Shown here one piece after another: positions 1 to 6,916 of a DNA stretch of 20,150 nt. The position numbers were made by a program, and so were the translations under genes. Each line of letters starts with the position of its first letter. Position 1 is the stretch's first letter. The notes under the pieces were generated by a model, which saw nothing but the letters and a program-made list of their open reading frames with translations, was not told the origin of the DNA and made no database searches. The stretch lies in the NCBI GenBank assembly GCA_017613055.1, contig JAGAES010000006.1, positions 1-20,150 on the forward strand, read 5' to 3'. The DNA comes from Lachnospiraceae bacterium. GTDB lineage: Bacteria > Bacillota_A > Clostridia > Lachnospirales > Lachnospiraceae.

Positions 1-406
1 GATACTCCGGAATGTAACCCTTCAGATGACGCATGCCGAGGTTGTAGGAGCAGTTCAGCATACCGCAGTATGCATCGCCGCGGCCGTTAATCATATCGCC
101 GTCGCCTTCTGCTGCGGCAACGAACATGCAGGGACCGTCAAAATTCTTTGCGATCAAAGTCTCGGGAGTCTCGGGACCGAAGTTTCCGAGGAATACAACC
201 AAAGCGTTGCACTCCGCGGCCTTAACGTCCGCAACTGCCGAAAGCATATCTTTCTCATTCTCTACCATAACCGGGCAAACATAAAGATCGCCCTTGTAAG
301 CCGCACCGATTGCATCGCGACGCTTCTTCGAAAGCTGAATCGGGAAACAGTCACGGCTTACCGCAATAATGCCAAGCTTCACTACAGGAATATTCGTCAT
401 AGCCAT
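1..406 (-). CDS. L-fucose/L-arabinose isomerase family protein, N-terminal part (runs off left edge)
   Basis: This is an open frame without stops from 406 down to base 1, so about 135 N-terminal residues are visible and the rest lies outside the window. The predicted start reads MAMTNIPVVKLG. Segments resembling the L-fucose/L-arabinose isomerase family include GIIAVSRDCFP near residue 12, VVFLGNFGPE near residue 80 and a GRGDAYCGMLNCSYNLG stretch near residue 110. Members interconvert aldose and ketose sugars (fucose/fuculose or arabinose/ribulose) in the cytoplasm with a divalent metal; the metal ligands lie in the C-terminal part not seen here. Two in-frame ATGs exist (406 and 400); I chose 406 because it is closer to the AGAAAGG ribosome site. 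The gene has its own strong promoter at 461-489 and follows the GH115 operon, which suggests a role in pentose or deoxyhexose use. The exact substrate cannot be told. Confidence 0.8.
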   Translation of the reverse strand, partial: MAMTNIPVVKLGIIAVSRDCFPIQLSKKRRDAIGAAYKGDLYVCPVMVENEKDMLSAVADVKAAECNALVVFLGNFGPETPETLIAKNFDGPCMFVAAAEGDGDMINGRGDAYCGMLNCSYNLGMRHLKGYIPEY

Positions 407-460
407 TGCGTAATACCAAACCTTTCTATATAGTTTTTGGGCTTCACCCATGCAAATTTC

Positions 461-489
461 ATTATACCTTCAAAGAGGCTTTATGTCAA
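461..489 (-). promoter_or_regulatory. sigma-A promoter, perfect consensus boxes, for the isomerase-family gene
   Basis: On the minus strand TTGACA (489-484) is followed by exactly 17 bases and then TATAAT (466-461). Both boxes match the consensus. Transcription would start near 454 and give a leader of roughly 50 bases before the ATG at 406. The leader contains a short self-complementary GGGTGAAGCCC. No operator palindrome overlaps the boxes. The promoter lies in the 99-base gap after the orphan gene, so the isomerase gene can be expressed apart from the GH115 operon. Confidence 0.85.
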
Positions 490-505
490 CGACTCCTTAA
501 CGATT

Positions 506-862
506 TCAGACCCCTTTGCACTCGTATCCTTTTAACAGAAACTGAAGCACATAAATCTCCTGTTTCTCCGCGTCTGCCGTCACATCCGCCTGCCGGATCC
601 GGTCAAGATTCCGCAGCGCGGTCCAGCGGTCGCAGTCCGACATCGGCTCCGCCCCCTCGGGGAGCGGTTTTAAGGAGACAAATGCGAGGAGCTGTAACAG
701 TACCCCGCATGTAATTCCGTCCTCTTCGCCGGACGGCGTCTCGGCAAGGCGGCCGCACAGCTCGAGAATCATTTTCTTAATCCGGGCAACCGTAAAGGAT
801 ACGCCCATCGCCTCGACAAGCGGAAGCTCGTCCTCGCCGAGGTTTTCTAAAAACAGTTCCAT
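506..862 (-). CDS. Small acidic protein of unknown function
   Basis: A 118-residue protein that I do not recognise. It has no signal peptide or membrane segment and is rich in Glu, Asp and Leu. Predicted helices fall around residues 14-42, 52-66 and 100-112, and four cysteines (36, 52, 77, 115) are scattered rather than paired in a metal-binding pattern. The reading frame is credible because the ATG at 862 follows an AGGAG site that overlaps the stop codon of the upstream membrane protein (TAG at 871-873), only eight bases away, so translation is likely coupled. It is the last gene of the leftward GH115 operon. It could be a soluble partner of the YwaF-like membrane protein just upstream, but that rests only on position. 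Confidence 0.7.
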   Translation of the reverse strand: MELFLENLGEDELPLVEAMGVSFTVARIKKMILELCGRLAETPSGEEDGITCGVLLQLLAFVSLKPLPEGAEPMSDCDRWTALRNLDRIRQADVTADAEKQEIYVLQFLLKGYECKGV

Positions 863-870
863 AGTCGCTC

Positions 871-1671
871 CTATTCTTCCGGTTCTTCGGTCACATTTGC
901 CGCGGCGTCCTTCTTTCCGAGCAGCTTCGCAATCGTGACGACAAGCATCACGTAAGGCGTCAGAATCAACACACTCGGAATCAGGTAGAGAAACGGCACG
1001 GGAATCCAGGAATGGAACAGCTCGAGAATCGGGTTCCCTTCCGGTTCATGCGTAAAGAAATAGTTCGAGAATTCGTTGCATTTCGTGATACGGAGCACAA
1101 CGTTAATCAAAAAGACGGCAAATGCCACGAGGAAGCCCGACAGCACCGTCAGCAGGTAATCCTTATATTTCGGCTTGTAAAGCCCGAGCGCGCCGAGCGC
1201 GAGGCTTCCGAACACGACCATCCAGTGCGTGCCGAAGTATCCGATCATGCGCGGCAGCAGGATGCTGTAATGATCGAACCCGATTCCCGGCATCACGAGC
1301 GCAAGACCTGCGCCGAGCGGACCCATGAAGAAGCTGAAGCACTGCAGCAGACGGTTGCCGGTGAGCGCGGCAATCGGAATCATAATCATGTTGATGTTAC
1401 AGAGCTGAATCGGCAGCTCGCCCCACCAGTTGAACGCGCCTTTGCCGGCTTCTGCGGTAATCGCCGAATAATCGGAATCCTTCCCGAGGAAATACTTATA
1501 TACGAAGAACCCGGCAAGCGTAACAAGCATGGCTGCGGCGAGCACCCGCGCCCTCGTCTTCTCGTCCTTCTTTCGAAGGAAGTAAACGCCTGCGGCGAAA
1601 AGAATCAAAAACAGGGCAAACACCGCGATGTATACGCCGTTAAAAGGCTTGCAGATCAGTTTCTCATCCAT
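871..1671 (-). CDS. YwaF / TIGR02206-like integral membrane protein
   Basis: A 266-residue polytopic membrane protein with about six or seven hydrophobic segments (roughly residues 12-32, 43-62, 90-108, 110-130, 148-165, 172-194 and 224-250). The segment ELPIQLCNINM (85-95) after an N-W-W motif resembles the LPLHLC-type signature of the YwaF/TIGR02206 membrane family. The stretch around residues 200-230, with NYFF and a Pro-rich P-V-P before a TM helix, also fits that family. The C-terminus is a short charged tail (KKDAAANVTEEPEE). The family's function is not established. The start is supported by GGAGG eight bases upstream. It lies 17 bases after the sugar isomerase and eight bases before the orphan protein, inside the GH115 operon. 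A transport role is possible, but the family is not a known sugar transporter. Confidence 0.75.
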   Translation of the reverse strand: MDEKLICKPFNGVYIAVFALFLILFAAGVYFLRKKDEKTRARVLAAAMLVTLAGFFVYKYFLGKDSDYSAITAEAGKGAFNWWGELPIQLCNINMIMIPIAALTGNRLLQCFSFFMGPLGAGLALVMPGIGFDHYSILLPRMIGYFGTHWMVVFGSLALGALGLYKPKYKDYLLTVLSGFLVAFAVFLINVVLRITKCNEFSNYFFTHEPEGNPILELFHSWIPVPFLYLIPSVLILTPYVMLVVTIAKLLGKKDAAANVTEEPEE

Positions 1672-1687
1672 AGTATCCTCCTGCGGA

Positions 1688-2506
1688 TTAAAGGTGCATT
1701 CGAATAAACTCGATTTCCCCGTTTAACATGCCCGTATTGACCGCGCCGGTTGCGTCGAAAGCCGTGGACTCTAATGTAAACGTATCATCGTATCCGGTCT
1801 TACGGACAAATCCAAAGAACCGTTCAAAATCAATGTTTCCGCTCCCGATCGGAAGCGTCCGGAGATTCGCCCAGTCCATATATCCGCCGCCGTAGTCGTT
1901 TACGTGGTAATGGCGGATATGCCCTTCGCGCCAGAGTTTCTCCCGCTCCGGATCGTAAAGTCTGTCAAGCTGCCCGTGGAACGCTGCCATTTTCGTATCG
2001 AAGATGAACTTTACGTCCGGGTAACGTTCAAGAAGCTCGTCCCAGTGCGTGAACGGATCGGCGCAGTTGCAGACAACGTTCTCTACCAAAAGCTCGATTC
2101 CGTTCTCATCGGCAATCTTTCGAAGCGTCTCGTATGCCTTCAGGTTATTCTCGATGTTCCGGTCGGAAGTGATGCCGTCCCAGAGATGGATGACCATCTT
2201 CTCCGCACCGAGCCGCGCAGCCATTTCGGCGTTCTGCGAAAAGCGGTAGAACGCGTCTTCAAGTTCCTCGCTTCCGCCCTTTGAAATGCTCTCGCCGATG
2301 CTCTTCTGTGCGTGATAAACCGGCACCTTTAGCCCGAGGTTTTGCACTAAGGAAACAATCTCTCCGATCTTCTCGTACCAGTCCGAATACATCATGAATT
2401 CGTATCCGTCACAGGTAAGCTGCTCCGAAAGCGGCGCGAGAAGCCGGAAATCCCTTCCGTTCGGCCGTCCGATCAACGCCCCGGTGGAAACCAGTATTCT
2501 AGCCAT
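1688..2506 (-). CDS. Sugar phosphate isomerase/epimerase family protein (AP-endonuclease-2 TIM barrel)
   Basis: A 272-residue protein with the alternating pattern of a xylose-isomerase-like TIM barrel. Likely divalent-metal ligands can be seen at the ends of predicted strands: Glu142 (in LLVEN), Asp170 (in KFIFD), His201 (in YHVND) and Glu246 (in FTLES). His65 and His107 also sit at strand ends. Members interconvert sugars or sugar phosphates, or epimerise ketoses, so the family alone does not fix the substrate. The same fold includes endonuclease IV, but the sequence lacks the usual endonuclease IV signatures and the setting argues for sugar metabolism. The start at 2506 follows GGAGG by four bases. 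It lies 54 bases downstream of the GH115 gene in the same direction. I infer that it handles a monosaccharide released from xylan side chains. Confidence 0.85.
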   Translation of the reverse strand: MARILVSTGALIGRPNGRDFRLLAPLSEQLTCDGYEFMMYSDWYEKIGEIVSLVQNLGLKVPVYHAQKSIGESISKGGSEELEDAFYRFSQNAEMAARLGAEKMVIHLWDGITSDRNIENNLKAYETLRKIADENGIELLVENVVCNCADPFTHWDELLERYPDVKFIFDTKMAAFHGQLDRLYDPEREKLWREGHIRHYHVNDYGGGYMDWANLRTLPIGSGNIDFERFFGFVRKTGYDDTFTLESTAFDATGAVNTGMLNGEIEFIRMHL

Positions 2507-2519
2507 AAATCCTCCGTCT

Positions 2520-2537
2520 CCGCGTCCCCCGGCGCGG
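2520..2537 (-). other. GC-rich hairpin between GH115 and isomerase genes
   Basis: CCGCG (2520-2524) and CGCGG (2533-2537) are complementary around an eight-base loop in the 54-base gap between the two genes. In the minus-strand mRNA this hairpin sits just ahead of the isomerase Shine-Dalgarno. No T-run follows in the minus direction, so it is not an intrinsic terminator there. It may stabilise or partition the operon mRNA, or be chance in GC-rich sequence. Confidence 0.3.
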
Positions 2538-2560
2538 GCTTTTATTCCCCAATTTCCTTC

Positions 2561-5545
2561 TTACCGGCGGAAAGACTCGGTCGGCCCGAGATACGAACGG
2601 ACCGGCTCCTCTCCTTCCCGGAATATAACGAGTCTCTCAAGAACAAAGTTCGGAGAAATCGCGTAAACCGTAATCGTATTGACGCCTTCGGTAAGCTCTA
2701 CAGGCACCGTCGTCTCACGGATGTTATTAAGAACGCCCGAAGCCCAGAGGTCGTTGCCGTCTCCGACACGGAAGCCCTCCGGAATGGCATTGATTTTCTT
2801 AAGCTTTCCGCCGTTCACGTCGATTCCGAACCAGAGTTCCGGCGTCCGCACGGGCGGGTTGCTCGGGTTCTGTAAGAGACGGACATAATAACGTCCCGCG
2901 CTCGGTACCGTAAAGCGGTACGTAACGCCCGGAGCGTCTTTCACGGCAAATGTGACGTCCTGCGGGAACGCCTTCACTGCCGAAAGCGTGCGCCCGTAGT
3001 CCGGAAGAATCTCGAACGAACCGGCCTTGGTATCCTTCTTCCCGAAGAAATGCTCCGCCTCAATGGCGATGTAATGTCCGAGCATCGCTCCCTCGCCGAA
3101 TACCTTACTGAGGTTCGGCATCGTATGAATCTTCTCGCTCATGTCGACGCTGTTCTCGGCACAGTAAAGGAATGTGCCCGGTTCCTCCGTGCAGGTGGGA
3201 ACGCACACCGGAATCCGTATGCGGATATGCCCTTCCGCGCCGTGAATCTTCAGTTCAAAGATCGTGCTTTCGGAAACCTTCGCCCGGTCAATCGTAACCT
3301 TAAGAAGCACAAGGCTCTCCGCCTTCACGGTTCCGTTCATCTTATTAACGGTAATGCAGTCGGAAGCATTCTCAACGGTAAATGCAATCGTCTTCGCCGA
3401 CGCGGTCGAAAGACCTATGTATCCGTGCTCCGCTCTCGGATCTAAAAAGGCTCCCATCGTCAGTACTCTTGCGGTCCACGGCGTACCCTCGGTATGCTGG
3501 TTTGTTCCGGGAATTGTCACAATCAGGCGGTCTTTGTCGGCAGGGACAAAGGTATGAACAATCGGATTCCGGCACTCTTCCTCGCACCAGTACTGAAAGC
3601 CGATGTGCTCCGACATGCCCATGCCGTACCATTTGCCTTTATGAATCGTATGCAGTTCTTCGACCAGTGCGCGGTCTCTCTGATAGCAGGCATCGATTTC
3701 CTTCGCGAGCTTGAGCGCATAGGTGCTTCCGAACGAAGCATAGGCGTGATTTAACGTCGTAAGCGCCCACATCTTCATGACATTCAGGTCCGCGACAAGC
3801 GGCAGGTATACGAGCTCATAATAGCCGAAGGCCGCTTCTTCGGAAATCTCTTCACGAAGTTTCTCCGCGGCAGCAATCAGGCGGTCGCATTCCGCTATCA
3901 GCTCGTCGCATTCACCGAAAGCGAACGGGGCGTAAATGTTATCGTTCATCGCTTCGGTACGTCGCGAGGCGGTGAGCTTCGTATAGCCGCGCAGCAGTTC
4001 CGCCATCTTCTTCGTTTCCGCATCGTCGCAGAGCCCCGCGAAATGCTTCTTCGGGAAGGCCTTCGTATAATTGACCGCGCTGTTACGGTCACTCGTTCCG
4101 TAGCGATCGAAGTCGTAAGCGAGGTCAAGGAAGTAAGCAAGGGGATATTCGTTGCTGAAGATGTCGCCGACGTTTACGATCCACAGCTCGCGGATGCCGT
4201 TATCGTAGGCGGTCGTCATCTGCTCCCATACCTTCGGAAGGAACGAAGTATTGAACCACTCGAACGAAATCGGGTAGCCGTGATAATCGAAATGATAATA
4301 CATTCCATAGCCGCCCTTGTGGTCACGCATCTCGGGAGTCGGAAGCGTACGGAGGTTGCCGTAGTTATCGTCGCAGAGCATCAGCGTAACGCCTTCAAGC
4401 TCGGGATCGCCCATCAGTCCCGGCGTCGTCTCGTCGCCGTAGAAATAAGGCTCGACTTCTTTATATAACGCGAGCATGCGCGGAACCTTCTCAAGATCCT
4501 TGTTTACATGCTTTTTGATGAGGCCGTTCTGTGTCTTAAGAACGCGGCGCAGCAGATCGATGTTATCGGCGAGGGTCGCCTCTCTTCCGAGAATCGCCGT
4601 GTCGGCCTCACCGCGCATGCCGACCGTAATCACATTTTCAAACTTTCCGCTTCGCTTAAGACCATCCTCCCAGAAACGGGTGATGCCCTTTTCGTTCGTG
4701 TTGAAGTTCCACGCGTCACCATAGACGGAATTCTTTCCGCGCACATAACGGTACTCTTCGCCCTGGCGGCAGCACGGCTCATGATGGGAGGCTCCCATGA
4801 CAACGCCGAGTTCGTCCGCAAGAATCGCGTTCTCAAGTCCGGGGCCGTCGTTCGGAAAGATTGCCGACCACATCGCGGGCCACAGATAATTGCCCTTTAA
4901 GCGTAGCAGCAGCTCAAACACGTGTACGTAAGCCTTAGCATTGAAACCGCCGTAATTCTTCGCGCAGAAGTTGCCGAACGCAGGCCATTCGTCGTTGATG
5001 AAGAAGCCTCGGAACCGTACCGAAGGCTCTTTGGAGACAAATGCAAACCCTTCCTCGATGGAAAAACTGTCCATCTGCGCAGGCTTCATGTCGAGCCAGT
5101 CAATGAACGGAGAAACGCCGAGCATCTCGGAAAGATGAAACAGCCCGTAAACCGTACCCCTCTTCTCGCTTCCCGCAATCACCAAAAGCTGTGCGAATTC
5201 TCCCTTCGCTCCGGCCGTTAACAGTTTCTTCGGAACATTCTTTATAAGAGTAAAGGAATAAACCTCCCTTTTATCCTGAATATCCCTTACGGAAATCAGC
5301 CCCGCCTTCTCCAGTTTCGAAAGCGCGGCGCAACGCCCCGCCGTTCCGAAAAGAACCGGCATCGTTACCGCTTCGTCCTTCACGGCTTCTTTTACAGGCA
5401 TCATATCGGGCTTCCGTCCGAATACTGCCTTGATATCCTCACATACACGGTCCGCAATCTTACGGACTCCGCTCCATTCTTCCTCTTCATACATAAAAAC
5501 CGCTTTGCGGCTTTTGATAGCTTTTCCTGAAAGAATATAATCCAT
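2561..5545 (-). CDS. GH115 xylan alpha-1,2-glucuronidase, cytoplasmic
   Basis: A 994-residue enzyme of glycoside hydrolase family 115, which removes glucuronic acid or 4-O-methylglucuronic acid side chains from xylan and its oligosaccharides. An N-terminal domain (about 1-165) precedes the catalytic TIM barrel, which shows RGFFINDE (179-186), RLKGNYLWPAMW (215-226), MGASHHEP (250-257), MRGEAD (310-315), CDDNYGNLR (391-399), the aromatic YYHFDYHG (416-423) and WIVNVGD (455-461). A helical region follows, and the last 160 or so residues look like the beta-sandwich C-terminal domain of the family. No signal peptide, lipobox or sorting signal is present, so it should act inside the cell on imported aldouronic oligosaccharides. 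The start at 5545 has GGAGG eight bases upstream. It heads the leftward operon from the promoter at 5603-5631. Confidence 0.94.
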   Translation of the reverse strand: MDYILSGKAIKSRKAVFMYEEEEWSGVRKIADRVCEDIKAVFGRKPDMMPVKEAVKDEAVTMPVLFGTAGRCAALSKLEKAGLISVRDIQDKREVYSFTLIKNVPKKLLTAGAKGEFAQLLVIAGSEKRGTVYGLFHLSEMLGVSPFIDWLDMKPAQMDSFSIEEGFAFVSKEPSVRFRGFFINDEWPAFGNFCAKNYGGFNAKAYVHVFELLLRLKGNYLWPAMWSAIFPNDGPGLENAILADELGVVMGASHHEPCCRQGEEYRYVRGKNSVYGDAWNFNTNEKGITRFWEDGLKRSGKFENVITVGMRGEADTAILGREATLADNIDLLRRVLKTQNGLIKKHVNKDLEKVPRMLALYKEVEPYFYGDETTPGLMGDPELEGVTLMLCDDNYGNLRTLPTPEMRDHKGGYGMYYHFDYHGYPISFEWFNTSFLPKVWEQMTTAYDNGIRELWIVNVGDIFSNEYPLAYFLDLAYDFDRYGTSDRNSAVNYTKAFPKKHFAGLCDDAETKKMAELLRGYTKLTASRRTEAMNDNIYAPFAFGECDELIAECDRLIAAAEKLREEISEEAAFGYYELVYLPLVADLNVMKMWALTTLNHAYASFGSTYALKLAKEIDACYQRDRALVEELHTIHKGKWYGMGMSEHIGFQYWCEEECRNPIVHTFVPADKDRLIVTIPGTNQHTEGTPWTARVLTMGAFLDPRAEHGYIGLSTASAKTIAFTVENASDCITVNKMNGTVKAESLVLLKVTIDRAKVSESTIFELKIHGAEGHIRIRIPVCVPTCTEEPGTFLYCAENSVDMSEKIHTMPNLSKVFGEGAMLGHYIAIEAEHFFGKKDTKAGSFEILPDYGRTLSAVKAFPQDVTFAVKDAPGVTYRFTVPSAGRYYVRLLQNPSNPPVRTPELWFGIDVNGGKLKKINAIPEGFRVGDGNDLWASGVLNNIRETTVPVELTEGVNTITVYAISPNFVLERLVIFREGEEPVRSYLGPTESFRR

Positions 5546-5602
5546 TCATCCGTCCTCCGAGATGTTTAAGGGTCCCGAAAATGCATTAATCGCGCCGTAT
5601 CA

Positions 5603-5631
5603 AGCATAACAGATAAGCGGATCATTTGCAA
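5603..5631 (-). promoter_or_regulatory. sigma-A promoter of the GH115 operon
   Basis: On the minus strand TTGCAA (5631-5626) is followed by 17 bases and TATGCT (5608-5603). This gives a leader of about 50 bases before the GH115 ATG. It diverges from the DUF4004 promoter, with the two -35 boxes about 38 bases apart. The leader holds a GGGACCC self-complementary heptamer, but I see no clear cre site or LacI-type operator. Confidence 0.65.
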
Positions 5632-5669
5632 TGAATTTGGAGTTTTTTCAGCAAAGAGCAACGACCCTC

Positions 5670-5698
5670 TTGACAGCGTAACAATGTTACGTTATAAT
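5670..5698 (+). promoter_or_regulatory. sigma-A promoter of the DUF4004-bactofilin operon
   Basis: TTGACA (5670-5675), a 17-base spacer and TATAAT (5693-5698) make a perfect consensus promoter. Transcription should start near 5705, leaving a leader of about 26 bases that ends in GGAGGTGA before the ATG at 5731. Fifteen of the 17 spacer bases are a perfect palindrome, and an identical palindrome covers the start of transcription, so a strong promoter appears to be held under tight control. Confidence 0.9.
5677..5691 (+). promoter_or_regulatory. Operator 1: palindrome inside the -35/-10 spacer
   Basis: CGTAACAATGTTACG is a perfect inverted repeat with seven-base arms around one central base. 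It fills almost the whole spacer between the promoter boxes, so a protein bound here would contact the same DNA as RNA polymerase. Its identical twin starts 28 bases downstream. Confidence 0.85.
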
Positions 5699-5704
5699 GA
5701 CTAT

Positions 5705-5719
5705 CGTAACAATGTTACG
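5705..5719 (+). promoter_or_regulatory. Operator 2: identical palindrome over the transcription start and leader
   Basis: This is the same 15 bases as operator 1, 28 bases further on. It spans the predicted +1 and ends on the first G of the GGAGGTGA ribosome site. Bound protein would block initiation. As RNA it could also form a hairpin directly abutting the ribosome site. Confidence 0.85.
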
Positions 5720-5730
5720 GAGGTGAGCGC

Positions 5731-6138
5731 ATGGGAGAAGAACAACATCTGATTTCCAAAAGGGAACTGCTTGCCCGCTACGGTATTTCGTACGGGGCAC
5801 TCTACCGCTGGAAACGAAAAGGCCTGATACCAGACGACTGGTTTATCCGGAAATCCACGCCGACCGGGCAGGAAACCTTCTTCCCGGAGGCCCTCATCCG
5901 GGAACGTGTGGAGCGGATTCTGCAAACCAAGAACGAGGTGCTGCTCGATGAACTCGCAGGCAAGCTCTCCGGCGAAGACCGGCGGAACGCCTTTCTCATC
6001 ATCGACACACCCTATGGGGAGAAGTCCTTTAAACTGAACGATGTCCGCTCTGTTTCCCTTCTGGGACCCGACGGACAGAAACAAGACATTACGGATGATG
6101 TAAAACAATTGCTTACAAAAGGGAGGAATAAACTATGA
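5731..6138 (+). CDS. yhbD: DUF4004 / YhbD-like HTH protein, probable autoregulator of the bactofilin operon
   Basis: A 135-residue protein resembling Bacillus YhbD (DUF4004). The N-terminal third is a MerR-like helix-turn-helix: [19 protein letters not shown] (7-25), then [16 protein letters not shown] (26-41) and the family-typical [11 protein letters not shown] (42-52). A helix with ERVERILQ (58-65) and the segment LDELAGKLS (72-80) follow, then a beta-rich C-terminal part ending near residue 111 and a basic tail. The ATG at 5731 follows GGAGGTGA. The gene overlaps the bactofilin gene by four bases (ATGA), so the two are translationally coupled, as in the yhbDEF arrangement of Bacillus. I infer that it binds the twin palindromes in its own promoter. 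That fits its DNA-binding domain but is untested; another regulator could own those sites. Confidence 0.85.
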   Translation: MGEEQHLISKRELLARYGISYGALYRWKRKGLIPDDWFIRKSTPTGQETFFPEALIRERVERILQTKNEVLLDELAGKLSGEDRRNAFLIIDTPYGEKSFKLNDVRSVSLLGPDGQKQDITDDVKQLLTKGRNKL

Positions 6139-6869
6139 ATATTGCGGGTGCCGGATCTCTTCCGGGCGGCGTATATGACGATTTAATCTCAATCAGCGGA
6201 AGCGGAAAGATTACCGGAAGCGCTTCCTGCAAAGCGTTTCATTGCTCGGGCGCGGGCGCGGTTGACGGCGACCTTGTGTGTCAGGAGGAATACCGCTGCA
6301 GCGGGGCAGGAAAGGTACACGGTTCTCTTCAGGCCAAGACGATGCATGTTTCGGGTTCCTGTAAATGTGACGGCACGGTAACCGTCATTGAGACGCTGCA
6401 GGCATCCGGCGCCTTTCATGCAGGTACAACGTCCGCGGGGGAATTCCACGGAAGCGGCGCGACCACCATTGACGGTGACCTCTCCGCCGAAACCATCCGG
6501 ATCAGCGGAGCAATCCACTGCACAGGACTTCTGAACGGGGACAGCGTGGACATCCGTTTCGGCGGCAATTCACAGGCGGACAATATCGGCGGAAGCAATA
6601 TCCGCATTGCACCGGGCGAATCCCGCGTCAACGGAATTTCCGGATTCTTCCGCAGGATGTTCGGGGCGGAAGAGCGTACTCTCACTTTCGATGTGGCGGG
6701 TTCCGTTGAAGGCGATGAAATCTATCTCGAACATGTCTCTGCCGCCTCCGTATCGGGCCGTGTCGTAACAATCGGCCCCGGCTGTAATATCGGAAAGCTC
6801 TTCTATATCGAAAGCGCGGAGGTTTCCCCGGACGCTTCTGTGGGGTATACGGAACAGCTGCCCGGATGA
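6135..6869 (+). CDS. Bactofilin-like polymer-forming protein (YhbE/YhbF type)
   Basis: A 244-residue protein made largely of short beta-strand repeats rich in Gly, Ser and Val, such as [10 protein letters not shown] (20-29), [11 protein letters not shown] (37-47), [11 protein letters not shown] (55-65) and [11 protein letters not shown] (106-116), as expected of a right-handed beta-helix whose rungs stack into filaments. An insertion around residues 168-182, with [11 protein letters not shown], breaks the repeat and could touch the membrane or a partner. Eight cysteines are present (32, 37, 49, 55, 76, 78, 129, 217), several at equivalent turn positions. There is no signal peptide or membrane helix. 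Bactofilins are cytoskeletal polymers; the Bacillus yhbE/yhbF pair (bacE/bacF) has been linked to flagellar assembly, but no flagellar genes are visible here. It is cotranscribed with the DUF4004 gene and ends just before a hairpin terminator. Confidence 0.85.
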   Translation: MNIAGAGSLPGGVYDDLISISGSGKITGSASCKAFHCSGAGAVDGDLVCQEEYRCSGAGKVHGSLQAKTMHVSGSCKCDGTVTVIETLQASGAFHAGTTSAGEFHGSGATTIDGDLSAETIRISGAIHCTGLLNGDSVDIRFGGNSQADNIGGSNIRIAPGESRVNGISGFFRRMFGAEERTLTFDVAGSVEGDEIYLEHVSAASVSGRVVTIGPGCNIGKLFYIESAEVSPDASVGYTEQLPG

Positions 6870-6880
6870 TTCACAAAAAA

Positions 6881-6916
6881 GAAAGGTGCACAGGCATGTG
6901 TCTGTGTACCTTTTTT
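6881..6916. terminator. Bidirectional intrinsic terminator
   Basis: AAGGTGCACAG (6883-6893) pairs with CTGTGTACCTT (6902-6912) over 11 base pairs with one G-U wobble and an eight-base loop. A T-run (6911-6916) follows on the plus strand. An A-rich run (6875-6880) on the other side gives a T-run to minus-strand transcripts. It ends the bactofilin operon and also serves the convergent methyltransferase, whose stop codon (6915-6917) lies in the terminator itself. Confidence 0.88.

Noticed and set aside
26..433. 135-codon open frame on the plus strand at the left edge
   Set aside because: The opposite strand reads through as an L-fucose/L-arabinose isomerase family protein with its own consensus promoter.
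1012..1707. 231-codon open frame on the plus strand opposite the YwaF-like gene
   Set aside because: Charged, motif-free product; the minus strand has a good ribosome site and a family-like membrane protein.
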